Assembly (NCBI RefSeq): GCF_051020955.1
Contig: NW_027476780.1
Location: 1 to 64,000, forward strand
Direction: 5' to 3'
Source of the DNA: Megalopta genalis
Taxonomy: Eukaryota > Arthropoda > Insecta > Hymenoptera > Halictidae
DNA: 64,000 bases
A program made the position numbers and the translations under genes. Numbering within the stretch: the stretch's first letter is position 1; every line of letters starts with the position of its first letter. This document shows, in pieces, positions 23,381 through 37,300 of this stretch. The notes beneath the pieces were generated by a model. The model made no database searches. It saw only the letters and a list, made by a program, of their open reading frames with translations, and had not been told where the DNA came from.

Positions 23381-24311
23381 GCATGGATTTGAAGATAACT
23401 TGTTTGTTCCGCATGCATTTGAAACTATATCACTTATATTCACAAGTATTTGAAGCCAAATCATTCGGTTCGCATGGATTTGAATCTAAGCCTTCTACTG
23501 AGCATTGATTTCAAGTTAAATTATGTGTTACGCTTGGATTTGAAGTTCACTCGTTTGTTTCGCCTGCATTTGAAGCTTAATCTTGTATATCACAAGCATT
23601 TGAAGGTAAACCATTTGTTTTGAAGCTAAATCATGTGTTTCACATGGATTTGAAGCTAAGCCTTCTACTTCGCATTGATTTGAAACTTAATCATGTGTTT
23701 CGCTTGGATTTGAAGATAACTCGTTTGTTTCGCATGCATTTGAAGCAATATCACTTATATCGCAAGTACATGAAGCTAAATAACTTGTCTCGCATGGATT
23801 TGATGCTAATCCTACTACTTCGCATTGATTTGAAGGTAAATCATGTGCTTCGTATGGATTTGAAGATAACTCGATTGTTTGGCAAGCAGTTGAATCTATA
23901 TCACTTATATTCGCAAGTATTTGAAGCCAAATAATTCGTTTCGCATGGATTTGAAGCTAAGCCTTATAATACGCATTGATTTGAAGCTAAATCATGTGTT
24001 TCGCATGGATTTGAAGATAACTCGTCTGTTTCGCATGAAGTTGAAGCTATATCACTTATATTAGCAAGTATTTGAAGCCAAATCATTCGGTTCGCAAGGA
24101 TTTGAAGCTAAGCCTTCTACTTCGCATTGATTTGATGCAAAATTATGTGTTTCGCATGGATTTGAAGCTAAATTATGTGTTTCGATTGTATTTGATGCTA
24201 ACTCGTTTGTTTCGCATGCAGTTGATGCTAAATCATGTATATCACAAGTATTTAAAACTCAATCATGCAGTTCGCATGGATTTGAAGCTCAGCCTTCTAC
24301 TTCGCATTGAT
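22970..24311. repeat. 953 bp tandem duplication
   Basis: About 22970-23358 matches 23923-24311 at an offset of 953 bp. Anchors are gccaaataattcgtttcgc and gccaaatcattcggttcgc, and the rarer aaattatgtgtttcg pairs. Small differences are visible, for example gatgctaaattatg versus gatgcaaaattatg. Confidence 0.8.
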
Positions 24312-24987
24312 TTCAAGTTAAATTATGTGTTACGCTTGGATTTGAAGCTAACTCGTTTCTTTCGCATGCAGTTGAAGCTAAATCATGTATATCATAAGTA
24401 TTTGAAGCTAAAGAACTTGATTCGCATGGATTTCATACCAAGCCTTCTACTTCGCATTGATTTGATTCTAAATCATGTGTTTCGCTTGGATTTGAAGCTA
24501 ACATGTTTGTTTCGCACGCAGTTGAAGCTAAATCATGTATATCACAAGTATTTGAAGATAAACCGTTTGATTGGTATGGATTTGAAGCTAGGACTTCTAC
24601 ATCGCATTGATTTGAAGCTTAATCATGTGTTTCGCTTGGAATTGAAGCTAACTTGTTTGTGTCGCATGCAGTTGAATATAAATCATGTATATCACAAGTA
24701 TTTGAAGCTAAACCATTTGATTCGCATGGATTTGAAGCTAAGCCTTCTACTTCGCATTGATTTGAAGTTAAATCATGTGTTTCGCTTGGATTTGAAGCTA
24801 ACTCGTTTGCTCCGCATGCAGTTGAAGCTAAATCGTGTTTATCACAAGTATTTGAACATATACCATTTGTTTTGCATGGATTCGTAGACAAGCCTTCTAC
24901 TTCGCATTGATTTGAAGCTAAATCAAGTGTATCGCATGGATTTGAAGACAACTCATTTGTTTCGTCTTCATTTGAAACTATATCACT

Positions 24988-25558
24988 TTGTTTTGCATGG
25001 ATTCGAAGATAAGCCTTCTACTTCGCATTAATTTGAAGCTAAATCATGTGATTCGCTTGGATTTGAAGCTAACTCGTTTGTTCCACATGCAGTTGAAGCT
25101 AAATCATGTATATCACAAGTATTTGAAGCTGAACCATTTGTTTCGCATGGCTTCGAAGATCAGCCATCTACCTCGTATTGATTTAAAGCTAAATCATGTG
25201 TTTCTCATGGATTTGAAGCTAACTCGTTTGTATCGCATGCAGTTGAAGCTAAATCATGTATATCACAAGCATTTGAAACTAAACCATTTGATTCGCACGG
25301 ATTTGAAGCTAAGCCTTCTACTTCGCATTGATTTGAAGTTAAATCATTTGTTTCCCTTGGAATTGAAGCTAACTCGTTTGCTCCGCATGCAGTTGAAGCT
25401 AAATCGTGTATATCACAAGTATTTGAACATATACCATTTGTTTTGCATGGATTCGTAGACAAGCCTTCTACTTCGCATTGATTTGAAGCTAAATCAAGTG
25501 TATCGCATGGATTTGAAGACAACTCATTTGTTTCGTCTTCATTTGAAACTATATCACT
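24988..25558. repeat. 571 bp unit, copy 1
   Basis: The unit starts at ttttgcatggattcgaag and includes the odd A variant cattaatttgaagc, the E variant ccatctacctcgtattg and the D variant gaacatataccatttg. Complete or nearly complete copies begin at 24988, about 26608, 27179 and about 33451, with a truncated one from 34022. The cattaatttg anchor lies at 25029, 26649, 27220, 33492 and 34063, so copies are spaced 571 bp in the pairs 26649/27220 and 33492/34063. Confidence 0.9.
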
Positions 25559-26314
25559 TTGTTTTGCATGGATTCGAAGATAAGCCTTCTACTTCGCATT
25601 GATTTCAAGCTAAATCATGTGTTTCGCATGCATTTGAAGCTAACTCGATTGTTTCGCATGCAGTTGAATGTAAATCATGTATATCACAACTATTTGCAGC
25701 TGAACCATTTGCTACGCATGAATATTAAGCTAAACCATGTGTTACGAATGAATTTGAAGCTAAATCATGTATTTCGCATGCATTTGAAGCTAACTCGTTT
25801 TCTTCGCCTGCATTTGATGCTAAATCATGTATATCACAGGTATTTGAAGCTAAACCATTTGTTTCGCATGGATTCGAAGATAAGCCTTCTACTTCGCATT
25901 GATTTGAAGCGAAATCATGTGTATCGCTTGGATTTGAAGCCAACACGTTTGTTTCGTCTGCATTTGAAGCTATATCACTTATATCGCAAGTATATGAAGC
26001 GAAATAATTCTTTTCGCATGGATTATAAGCTAAGCCTTCTACTACGCATGAATTTGAAGCTAAATCATGTGTTTCGATTGGATTTGAAGCTAACTCGTTT
26101 GTTTCCATGCAGTTGAAGCTAAATCACGTGTATCACATGTATTTGAAGCTACACCATTTGATTCGAATGGATTTGAAGCTAAGTCTTCTACTTCGCATTG
26201 ATTTGAAGCTAAATCATGTGTTTCGCATGGATTTGAAGCTAACTCGTTTGTTTCGCATGCTGTTGAAGCAAAATCAAGCATATCACAAGTTTTTGAAGCT
26301 AAACCATTTGTTTC

Positions 26315-27178
26315 GCATGGATTTGAAGTTAAGCCTTCTACTTCGCATTGATTTGAAGCTAAATCATGCATTTCGCATGGATTCGAAGCTAACTCATTTG
26401 ATTCGCTTGCTGTTGAAGCAAAATCACGCATATCACAAGTATTTGTAACTAAACCATTTGTTTCGCATGGATTCGAAGATATGTCTTCTAGTTCGCATTG
26501 ATTTGAAGCTAAATCACGTGTTTCGCATAGATTAGAAGTTAACTCGTTTTTTTCGCCTGCATTTGAAGCTATATCACTTATATCGTAAGTATCTGAAGCT
26601 AAATCATTTGTTTATCATGGATTTGAAGCTAAACCATCAACATCCCATTAATTTGAAGCTAAATCATGTGATTCGCTTGGATTTGAAGCTAACTCGTTTG
26701 TTCCACATGCAGTTGAAGCTAAATCATGTATATCACAAGTATTTGAAGCTGAACCATTTGTTTCGCATGGCTTCGAAGATCAGCCATCTACCTCGTATTG
26801 ATTTAAAGCTACATCATGTGTTTCTCATGGATTTGAAGCTAACTCGTTTGTATCGCATGCAGTTGAAGCTAAATCATGTATATCACAAGCATTTGAAACT
26901 AAACCATTTGATTCGCACGGATTTGAAGCTAAGCCTTCTACTTCGCATTGATTTGAAGTTAAATCATTTGTTTCCCTTGGAATTGAAGCTAACTCGTTTG
27001 CTCCGCATGCAGTTGAAGCTAAATCGTGTATATCACAAGTATTTGAACATATACCATTTGTTTTGCATGGATTCGTAGACAAGCCTTCTACTTCGCATTG
27101 ATTTGAAGCTAAATCAAGTGTATCGCATGGATTTGAAGACAACTCATTTGTTTCGTCTTCATTTGAAACTATATCACT
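26315..27178. repeat. Segment shared with 33158-34021
   Basis: The sequence here recurs 6,843 bp further right. Anchors are gaagctaaatcatgcatttc at 26355 and 33198, and cattaatttg at 26649 and 33492. The shared part contains the cttctagttcgcattg E variant and a 571 bp unit. The separation shows that cassettes also move or are copied over several kilobases, not only to the adjacent position. Confidence 0.85.
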
Positions 27179-28511
27179 TTGTTTTGCATGGATTCGAAGA
27201 TAAGCCTTCTACTTCGCATTAATTTGAAGCTAAATCATGTGATTCGCTTGGATTTGAAGCTAACTCGTTTGTTCCACATGCAGTTGAAGCTAAATCATGT
27301 ATATCACAAGTATTTGAAGCTGAACCATTTGTTTCGCATGGCTTCGAAGATCAGCCATCTACCTCGTATTGATTTAAAGCTAAATCATGTGTTTCTCATG
27401 GATTTGAAGCTAACTCGTTTGTATCGCATGCAGTTGAAGCTAAATCATGTAAATCACAAGTATTTGAAACTAAACCATTTGATTCGCACGGATTTGAAGC
27501 TAAGCCTTCTACTTCGCATTGATTTGAAGTTAAATCATTTGTTTCCCTTGGAATTGAAGCTAACTCGTTTGCTCCGCATGCAGTTGAAGCTAAATCGTGT
27601 ATATCACAAGTATTTGAACATATACCATTTGTTTTGCATGGATTCGTAGACAAGCCTTCTACTTCGCATTGATTTGAAGCTAAATCAAGTGTATCGCATG
27701 GATTTGAAGACAACTCATTTGTTTCGTCTTCATTTGAAACTATATCACTTTGTTTTGCATGGATTCGAAGATAAGCCTTCTACTTCGCATTGATTTCAAG
27801 CTAAATCATGTGTTTCGCATGCATTTGAAGCTAACTCGATTGTTTCGCATGCAGTTGAATGTAAATCATGTATATCACAACTATTTGCAGCTGAACCATT
27901 TGCTACGCATGAATATTAAGCTAAACCATGTGTTACGAATGAATTTGAAGCTAAATCATGTATTTCGCATGCATTTGAAGCTAACTCGTTTTCTTCGCCT
28001 GCATTTGATGCTAAATCATGTATATCACAGGTATTTGAAGCTAAACCATTTGTTTCGCATGGATTCGAAGATAAGCCTTCTACTTCGCATTGATTTGAAG
28101 CGAAATCATGTGTATCGCTTGGATTTGAAGCCAACACGTTTGTTTCGTCTGCATTTGAAGCTATATCACTTATATCGCAAGTATATGAAGCGAAATAATT
28201 CTTTTCGCATGGATTATAAGCTAAGCCTTCTACTACGCATGAATTTGAAGCTAAATCATGTGTTTCGATTGGATTTGAAGCTAACTCGTTTGTTTCCATG
28301 CAGTTGAAGCTAAATCACGTGTATCACATGTATTTGAAGCTACACCATTTGATTCGAATGGATTTGAAGCTAAGTCTTCTACTTCGCATTGATTTGAAGC
28401 TAAATCATGTGTTTCGCATGGATTTGAAGCTAACTCGTTTGTTTCGCATGCTGTTGAAGCAAAATCAAGCATATCACAAGTATTTGAAGCTAAACCATTT
28501 GTTTCGCATGG
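27179..28511. repeat. 2,191 bp repeat, right copy
   Basis: This is the right copy of the 2,191 bp repeat. It begins with a further 571 bp unit (27179-27749). Visible differences from the left copy include gtaaatcacaagtatttg near 27450 where the left copy has gtatatcacaagcatttg. It diverges near 28511, where ggattctaagataagcc replaces ggatttgaagttaagcc. Confidence 0.88.
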
Positions 28512-28589
28512 ATTCTAAGATAAGCCTTCTACTTCGCATTGATTTGAAGTTAAATCATTTGTTTCGCATGGATTTGAAGATAACTTGAT

Positions 28590-28960
28590 TGTTTCGCATG
28601 CAGTTGAAGCTAAATCCTGTATATTACAAGTATTTGAAACTAGATTATTTGTGTCGCATGGATTTAAAGCTAAGCCTCCTACTTCGCATTGATTTGAAGC
28701 TAAATTATGTGGTTCGCATGGATTTGAAGCCAACTCGTTTGTTTTGCATGCAGTTGAATTTAAATCATATGTATCAGAAGTATTTGATGCTAACCCAATT
28801 GGTTCGCGTGGATTTAAAGCAAAGCCTTCTTCTTCGCATTGATTTGAAGCTAAATCGTGTGTTTCGCATGGATTTGATGCTAACTCGTTTGTTTCGCATG
28901 CAGTTGAATCTAGCTCATGTATATCACGAGTATTTGAAGCTGAACCATTTGATTCGCATG
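28590..28960. repeat. Cassette present three times (28.6, 30.7, 31.8 kb)
   Basis: gaagctaaatcctgtatat with the following gaaactagattatttgtg lies at 28606, 30737 and 31757. The match to the second copy extends over about 370 bp (30721-31091, offset 2,131). The third copy is shorter and passes into a different cassette near 31850. Confidence 0.85.
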
Positions 28961-29439
28961 GATTTGAAGTTAAGCACTCTAGTTCGCATTGAATTGAAGC
29001 TAAATCATGAGTTTCGCTTGGATTTGAACTACCTCGTTTGATTCGCATGCAGTTGAAGCTAAATCATGTATACCACAAGTATTTGAAGCTGAACCATTCG
29101 TTTAGCATGGATTTGAAGCTAAGCCATCTACTTCGCATTCATTTGAACTTAAATCATGTGTTTCGCTTGGATTTGAATCTGACTCGTTTGTTTCGCATGC
29201 AGTTGAAGCTATATCATGCCTAAAACAAGTATTTGAAACTACACCATTCGTTTCGCATGGATTTGAAGCTAATTCATTTTTGTCGCATGTATTTTTAAGC
29301 GAAGCCTTCTACTTCTTATTGATTTGATGCTATCTCATGTGTTTCGCTTGGATTTGAAGCTAACTTGTTTATTTCGCATGCAGTTGAAGCTAAATCATGT
29401 ATATCACAAGAATTTGGCGCTAAACCATTTGTTCCGCAT

Positions 29440-29760
29440 GGATTTGAATATAAGCCTTCTACTTCGCATTGATTTAAAGCTGATTCATGTAATTCGCATG
29501 GATTTGAAGATAACTCGATTTTTTGGCATACAGTTGAAGCTAAATCAAGTATATCACAGGTATTTGAAGCTAAATCATGTGTTTCGCTTGGATTTGAAAC
29601 TATGCCTTCTACTTCGCATTGATTTGAAGCTAAATCATGTCCTTCGCATGGACGTCAATCTAACTCGATTGTTTCGCCTGCCGTCGAAGCTATATCACAT
29701 ATATTGACAAGTATTTGAAGCTCAATCATTCGTTTCGCTTGGATTTGAAACTAAGCATTC
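29440..29760. repeat. Cassette shared with 31871-32191
   Basis: gaatataagccttctacttc at 29446 and 31877 opens a shared stretch of about 320 bp (offset 2,431). It includes the E variant with ggacgtcaatctaac and the 31 bp-type variant with cacatatattgacaag. Two visible single-base differences are tatatcacat versus tataacacat and gaaactaagc versus gaagctaagc. Confidence 0.83.
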
Positions 29761-32700
29761 TACTTCGCATTGATTTGAAACTAAATCATGTGTTTCGCAT
29801 GGATTTGAAGCTAACTCGTTTGTTTCGCATGCTGTTGAAGCTATATCATGTTTATCACAAGTATTTGAGGCTAAATGATTTGTTTCGCATGGATTCGAAG
29901 ATAACCCTTCTACTTCGCAATTGATTTGAGGCTAAACCACGCGTTTCGCTTGGATTTGAAGCTACCTCGTTTGTTTCGCTCGCACTTGAATCTAAATCAA
30001 GTGTATTACAAGTATTTGAAGCTAAACCGTTTGTTTCGCATGGATTCGACGCTAAGCCTTCTCCTTCGCATTGATTTGAAGCTAAATCACGTGTTCCGCA
30101 TGGATTTGAAGCTAACTCGTTTGTTTAGCATGCAGTTGAAGCTAAATCACGTATATCACAAGTATTTGAAGCTGAACCATTTGTTTCGCACGGATTTCAA
30201 GCTAAGCCTTCTACTTCGCATTGATTTGAAGCTGAATCATGTGTTTCGTTTGTATTTGCAGCTAACTCGTTTGTTTGGCATGCAGTTGAAGCTAAATCAT
30301 GTATATCAAAAGTATTTGAAGTTAAACCATTTGATTCGCATGGATTTGAAGATATGCCTCTACTTCGCATTGATTTGAAGGTAAATCATGTGTTTCGCAT
30401 GGATTCGAAGCTAACTCGTTTGTTTCGCCTGCATTTGAAGCTAAATCGTGTATATCACAAGTATTTGAAGCTAAATGATTTGTTTCGCATTGATTAGAAG
30501 CTAAGGCTTCTACTTCGCATTCATTTGAAGTTAAATCATGTGTTTCCCTTTGGTGTGAAGCTAACTCGCGTGTATAGCACGCAGTTGAAGCCAAATCTTG
30601 TATATCACAGGTATTTGAAGCTAAACCATTTGTTTCGCATGGATTCGACGCTAAGCCTTCGCCTTCGCATTGATTTGAAGCTAAATCACGTGTTCCGCAT
30701 GGATTTGAAGCTAACTCGATTGTTTCGCATGCAGTTGAAGCTAAATCCTGTATATCACAAGTATTTGAAACTAGATTATTTGTGTCGCATGGATTTAAAG
30801 CTAAGCCTTCTACTTCGCATTGATTTGAAGCTAAATTATGTGGTTCGCATGGATTTGAAGCCAACTCGTTTGTTTTGCACGCAGTTGAATTTAAATCATA
30901 TGTATCAGAAGTATTTGATGCTAACCCAATTGGTTCGCGAGGATTTAAAGCAAAGCCTTCTTCTTCGCATTGATTTGATGCTAAATCGTGTGTTTCGCAT
31001 GGATTTGATGCTAACTCGTTTGTTTCGCATGCAGTTGAATCTAGCTCATGTATATCACGAGTATTTGAAGCTGAACCATTTGATTCGCATGAATATTAAG
31101 CTATACCATGTGTTTCGAATGAATTTGAAGCTAAATCATGTGTTTCGCATGGATTTGAAGCTAACGCGTTTGTTTTGCCTGCAGTTGAGGCTGACTCATG
31201 TATATCCCAAGTATTTGAAGCTAAACAATTTGTTTCGCATGAATTTTAAGCTAAACCATGTGTTTCGAATAAATTTGAAGCTAAATCATGTGTTTCGCTT
31301 GGATTTGAAGCTAACACGTTCGTTTCACATGCAGTTGAAGCTAAATCATTTATATCACAGGTATTTGATGCTAAACCATTTGTTTCGCATGGATTCTAAG
31401 ATAAGCCTTCTACTTCGCATTGATTTGAAGTTAAATCCTGTGTTTCGCATAGATTTGGAGTTAACACGTTTGTTACGCATGCAGTTGAGTATGAATCATG
31501 TATAACCCAAGTATTTGAAGCTCAACCATTTGATTCGCAAGGATTTAAAGCTAAATCATGTGTTTCGCATGGATTTGAAGCTAACTCGTTTGTTTCGCAT
31601 GCTGTTGAAGCAAAATCACGCATATCACAAGTATTTGAAGCTAAACCATTTGTTTCGCATGGATTCTAAGATAAGCCTTCTACTTCGCATTGATTTGAAG
31701 TTAAATCCTGTGTTTCGCATGGATTTGAAGCTAACTCGATTGTTTCGCATGTAGTTGAAGCTAAATCCTGTATATCACAAGTATTTGAAACTAGATTATT
31801 TGTGTCGCATGGATTTAAAGCTAAGCCTTCTACTTCGCATTGATTTGAAGCTAAATAATGTGTTTCGCTTGGATTTGAATATAAGCCTTCTACTTCGCAT
31901 TGATTTAAAGCTGATTCATGTAATTCGCATGGATTTGAAGATAACTCGATTTTTTGGCATACAGTTGAAGCTAAATCAAGTATATCACAGGTATTTGAAG
32001 CTAAATCATGTGTTTCGCTTGGATTTGAAACTATGCCTTCTACTTCGCATTGATTTGAAGCTAAATCATGTCCTTCGCATGGACGTCAATCTAACTCGAT
32101 TGTTTCGCCTGCCGTCGAAGCTATAACACATATATTGACAAGTATTTGAAGCTCAATCATTCGTTTCGCTTGGATTTGAAGCTAAGCATTCTACTTCGCA
32201 TTGATTTGAAACTAAATCATGTGTTTCGCATGGATTTGAAGCTAACTCGTTCGTTTCACATGCAGTTGAAGTTAAATCATGAATATCACAAGTATTTGAA
32301 GCTAAACGAAATGTTCCGCATGGATTTGAAGATAAGCCTCCTACTTCGCATTGATTTGATGCTAAATCATGTCTTTCGCATGGATTTGAAGCTAAATCAC
32401 GTGTTCCGCTTGGATTTTAAGCTAACTCGTTTGTATCACATGCAGTTGAAGTTAAATCATGTATATCACAAGTATTTGAAGCTAAACGATTTGTTTCGCA
32501 TCGATTTGAAGATATGAATTCTACTTCGCATTGATTTGAATCTAAATCATGTGTTTCGCATGGTGTTGATGCCAACCCGTTTGTTTAGCATGCTGTTGAT
32601 GCAAAATCATGTATATGACAAGTATTTGAAGCTAAACCACTTGATACGCATGGATTTGAAGATAACCCTTCTAGTTCGCATTGATTTGAAGCTAAATCAT

Positions 32701-34399
32701 GTGTTTCGCATGGATTCGAAGATCAGTCTTCTACTTCGCATTGATTTGAAGCTAAATAATGTGTTTCGCTTGGATTTTAAGCTAACTCGTTTGTTTCGTA
32801 TGCATTTGAAGCTAAATCATGCACATCACAAATATTTGAAGCTGAACCACTTGTTTCGCATGGATTTGAAGATAACCCTTCTACTTCGCATTGATTTGAA
32901 GCTAAGTCATGTGTTTCGCTTGGATTTCAAACTAACTCGATTGTATCGCATGCAGTTGAAGTTAAATCATGTATATCACAAGTATCTGAAGCTAAACCAT
33001 TTGCTTCGCATGGATTTTAAGCTGAGCCTTCTACTTCGCATTGATTTGAAGCTAAATCGGGTGCTTCGCATGGATTTGAATCTAACTCGTTTGCTTCGCA
33101 TGCATTTGAGGCTAAATCATATATATCACAAGTATTAGAAGCTAAACCATTTAACTCGCATGGATTTGAAGTTAAGCCTTCTACTTCGCATTGATTTGAA
33201 GCTAAATCATGCATTTCGCATGGATTTGAAGCTAACTCATTTGATTCGCTTGCTGTTGAAGCAAAATCACGCATATCACAAGTATTTGTAACTAAACCAT
33301 TTGTTTCGCATGGATTCGAAGATCTGTCTTCTAGTTCGCATTGATTTGAAGCTAAATCACGTGTTTCGCATAGATTAGAAGCTAACTCGTTTTTTTCGCC
33401 TGCATTTGAAGCTATATCACTTATATCGTAAGTATCTGAAGCTAAATCATTTGTTTATCATGGATTTGAAGCTAAACCATCAACATCGCATTAATTTGAA
33501 GCTAAATCATGTGATTCGCTTGGATTTGAAGCTAACTCGTTTGTTCCACATGCAGTTGAAGCTAAATCATGTATATCACAAGTATTTGAAGCTGAACCAT
33601 TTGTTTCGCATGGCTTCGAAGATCAGCCATCTACCTCGTATTGATTTAAAGCTAAATCATGTGTTTCTCATGGATTTGAAGCTAACTCGTTTGTATCGCA
33701 TGCAGTTGAAGCTAAATCATGTATATCACAAGCATTTGAAACTAAACCATTTGATTCGCACGGATTTGAAGCTAAGCCTTCTACTTCGCATTGATTTGAA
33801 GTTAAATCATTTGTTTCCCTTGGAATTGAAGCTAACTCGTTTGCTCCGCATGCAGTTGAAGCTAAATCGTGTATATCACAAGTATTTGAACATATACCAT
33901 TTGTTTTGCATGGATTCGTAGACAAGCCTTCTACTTCGCATTGATTTGAAGCTAAATCAAGTGTATCGCGTGGATTTGAAGACAACTCATTTGTTTCGTC
34001 TTCATTTGAAACTATATCACTTTGTTTTGCATGGATTCGAAGATAAGCCTTCTACTTCGCATTAATTTGAAGCTAAATCATGTGATTCGCTTGGATTTGA
34101 AGCTAACTCGTTTGTTCCACATGCAGTTGAAGCTAAATCATGTATATCACAAGTATTTGAAGCTGAACCATTTGTTTCGCATGGCTTCGAAGATCAGCCA
34201 TCTACCTCGTATTGATTTAAAGCTAAATCATGTGTTTCTCATGGATTTGAAGCTAACTCGTTTGTATCGCATGCAGTTGAAGCTAAATCATGTATATCAC
34301 AAGCATTTGAAACTAAACCATTTGATTCGCACGGATTTGAAGCTAAGCCTTCTACTTCGCATTGATTTGAAGCTAAATCATGTGTTTCGCATGGATTTG

Positions 34400-37300
34400 A
34401 ATCTAACTCGTTTGTTTCGCATGGTGTTGAAGCTAAGTCATGTATATCACGAGTATTTGCAGCTAAACCATTTGTTTCGCATGGGTTCGTAGTTAAGCCT
34501 CCTACTTCGCTTCGATTTGGAGCTAAATCATGTTTTTCGCATGGATTTGAAGCTATCTCGTTTGTTTCGCATGCACTTGAATATAAATCAAGTATATCAC
34601 AAGTATTTGAAGCAAAACCGTTTGATTCTCATAGGTTTGAAGCTAAGCCTTCTACCTCGCATTGATTTGAAGATAAATCATGTGTTTCGCTTGGATTTGA
34701 AGCTAACACGTTTATTTCGCATGGATTTGAAGCTAAGCCTTCTACCTCGCATTGATTTGAAGATAAATCATGTGTTTCGCTTGGATTTGAAGCTAACACG
34801 TTTGTTTCGAACGCACTTGAATCTAAATCAAGTATATCACACGTATTTAAAGCTAAACCGTTTGATTCGCATGGATTTGAAACTCAGCATTCTACTTCGC
34901 ATTGATTTGAAGCTAAATCATGTGTTCCGCTTGGATTTTACGTTAACTCGATTCTATCACATGCACCTGAAGTTAAATTATGTATATCACAAGTATTTGA
35001 AGCTAAACGATTTGTTTCGCATGGATTTGAAGATAAGCCTTCTGCTTCGCATTGATTTGAAGCTAAATCATGATTTTCGCATGGTTTTTGAAGCTAACTC
35101 GTTTGTTTCGCAAGCTATTGAAGCTAAATCATGTATATCACAAGTGTTTGAAGCTAAACCATTTGTTTCGCATGGATTCGTAGTTAAGCCTTCTACTTCG
35201 CATCGATTTGGAGCTAAATCATGTTTTTCGCATGGTTTTTGAAGCTAACTCGTTTGTTTCGCCTGGATTCGAAGCTATATCACATATATTGGCAAGTATT
35301 TGAAGCTCTATCATTCGTTTCACATGGATTTGAAGCGAATCCTTATACTTCGCATTGATTTGAAGCTAAATCAAGTGTTTCGCTTGGATTTGAAGCTAAC
35401 TCGTTTGTTTCGCATGCAGCTGAAGCTATATCATGTATATCACAAGTATTTGAAGCTAAACGATTCGATTCGCATGGATTTGAAGCTAACCCTGCAACTT
35501 AGCATTAATTTGAATCTAAATCATGCGTTTCGCTTGGATTTGAAGCTAACTCATTTGTTTCGCATGCAGTTGAAGCTAAATCATGTATATCACAAGTATT
35601 TGAAGCTAAACGATTAGATTCGCATGGATTTGAAGCTAACCCTTCAACTTAGTATTAATTTGAATTTAAATCATGTGTTTGGCATGGCTTTGAAGCTAAG
35701 CCTGCTACTTCGCATTGATTTGAAGATAAATCATGTGTTTCGCTTGGATTTGAAGCTAACTCGTTTGTTTCGCATGCAGTTGAATCTACATCGTGTATAT
35801 CACAAGTATTTGAATCTGAACCATTTGATTCCCATGAATAGTACGCTAAACCATTTCTTTCGAATGAATTTGAAGCTAAATCATGTGTTTTGAATGGATT
35901 TGAAGCTAACTCGTTTGCTTCGTCTGCATTTGTAGCTATATCACTTATATTCGCAAGCATTTGGAGCTCAATCATTCGTTTCGCATGGATTTGAAGCTAA
36001 GCCTTCTACTTCGCATTTATTTGAAGCTAAATCATGTGGTTGCGCATGGATTTGCAGATAACACGTTTGTTTCGCATGCAGTTGAAGCTATATCACTTAT
36101 ATTCGCAAATATTTGAAGCCAAATCATTCGGTTCGCATGGATTTGAAGCTATGACTTCTACTTCGCATTGATTTGAAGTTAAATCATGTGTTTCGCATGG
36201 ATTTGAAGCTATCTCGTTTGTTTAGCATGCAGTTGAATCTATATCACTTATATTCGCAAGCATTTGAAGCTAAATAATTCGATTGGCATGGATTGGAAGC
36301 TAAGCCTTCTACTTTGCATTGATTTGAAGTCAAATCATATGTTACGCTTGGATTTGAAGCTCACTCGTTTGTTTCGCCTGCATTTGAAGATATATCACTT
36401 ACATCGCAAGTATATGAAGCTAAATCATTCGTGTCGCATGGATTTGAAGCTAAGCCTTCTACTTCGCATTGATTTGAAGCTAAATCATGTGTTTCGCATG
36501 GATTCGAGGCTAACTCGTTTGATTCGCATGCAGTTGAAGCTAAATCATGTTTATCACAAATATCTAAATCTAAACCATCTGTTTCGCATGAATATTAAGC
36601 TGAACCATGTGTTTCTCATGAATTTGAAACTATATCATGTGTTTCGCATGGATTTGAAGCAAACTCGTTTATTTCATCTTCATTTGAAGCAAAATCATGT
36701 ATATCACAAGTATTTGAAGCTGAACCATTTGTTTCTCACGTATTTGAAACTGAGCCTTCTACTTCGCATTGATTTGAAGCTGAATCATGTGTTTCGCTTG
36801 CATTTGAAGCTAACTCGTTTGTTTCGCATAGATTTGAAGCTAAATCATGTGTTTCGCATGGATTTGAAGCTACCTCGTTTGTTTCGCCTGCATTTGAAGC
36901 TACATTACTTCTATTCGAAAGTATTTGATGATAAATCATTCGTTTCGCATGGATTTGAAGCTAATCCTTCAACTTCGCATTCATTTGAAGCTAAATCATT
37001 CGTTTCGCATGGATTTGAAGCTAAGCCTTCTACTTCGCATTTATTTGAAGCTAAATCATGTGGTTGCGCATGGATTTGCAGATAACACGTTTGTTTCGCA
37101 TGCAGTTGAAACTAAATCATGTATATCACAGGTATCTGAAGCTAAACATTAGTTTCGCATGGATTCGAAGATATGCCTTCTATTTCGCATTGATTTGAAG
37201 CTAAATCATGTGTTTGGCATGAATTTGAAGCTAACTCGTTTGCTTCGTCTGCATTTGAAGCTATATCACTTATATTCGCAAGCATTTGGAGCTCAATCAT

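Larger units (their letters stand above)
24988..27178. repeat. 2,191 bp repeat, left copy
   Basis: 24988 to about 26320 matches 27179 to about 28511 at an offset of 2,191 bp. The repeat contains one 571 bp unit, then a cassette with gctacgcatgaatattaagc, then the 30 bp series leading to tgtttccatgcagttgaag near 26101. The 185-codon stop-free stretches at 25559 and 27750 give the same translation. Confidence 0.9.
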
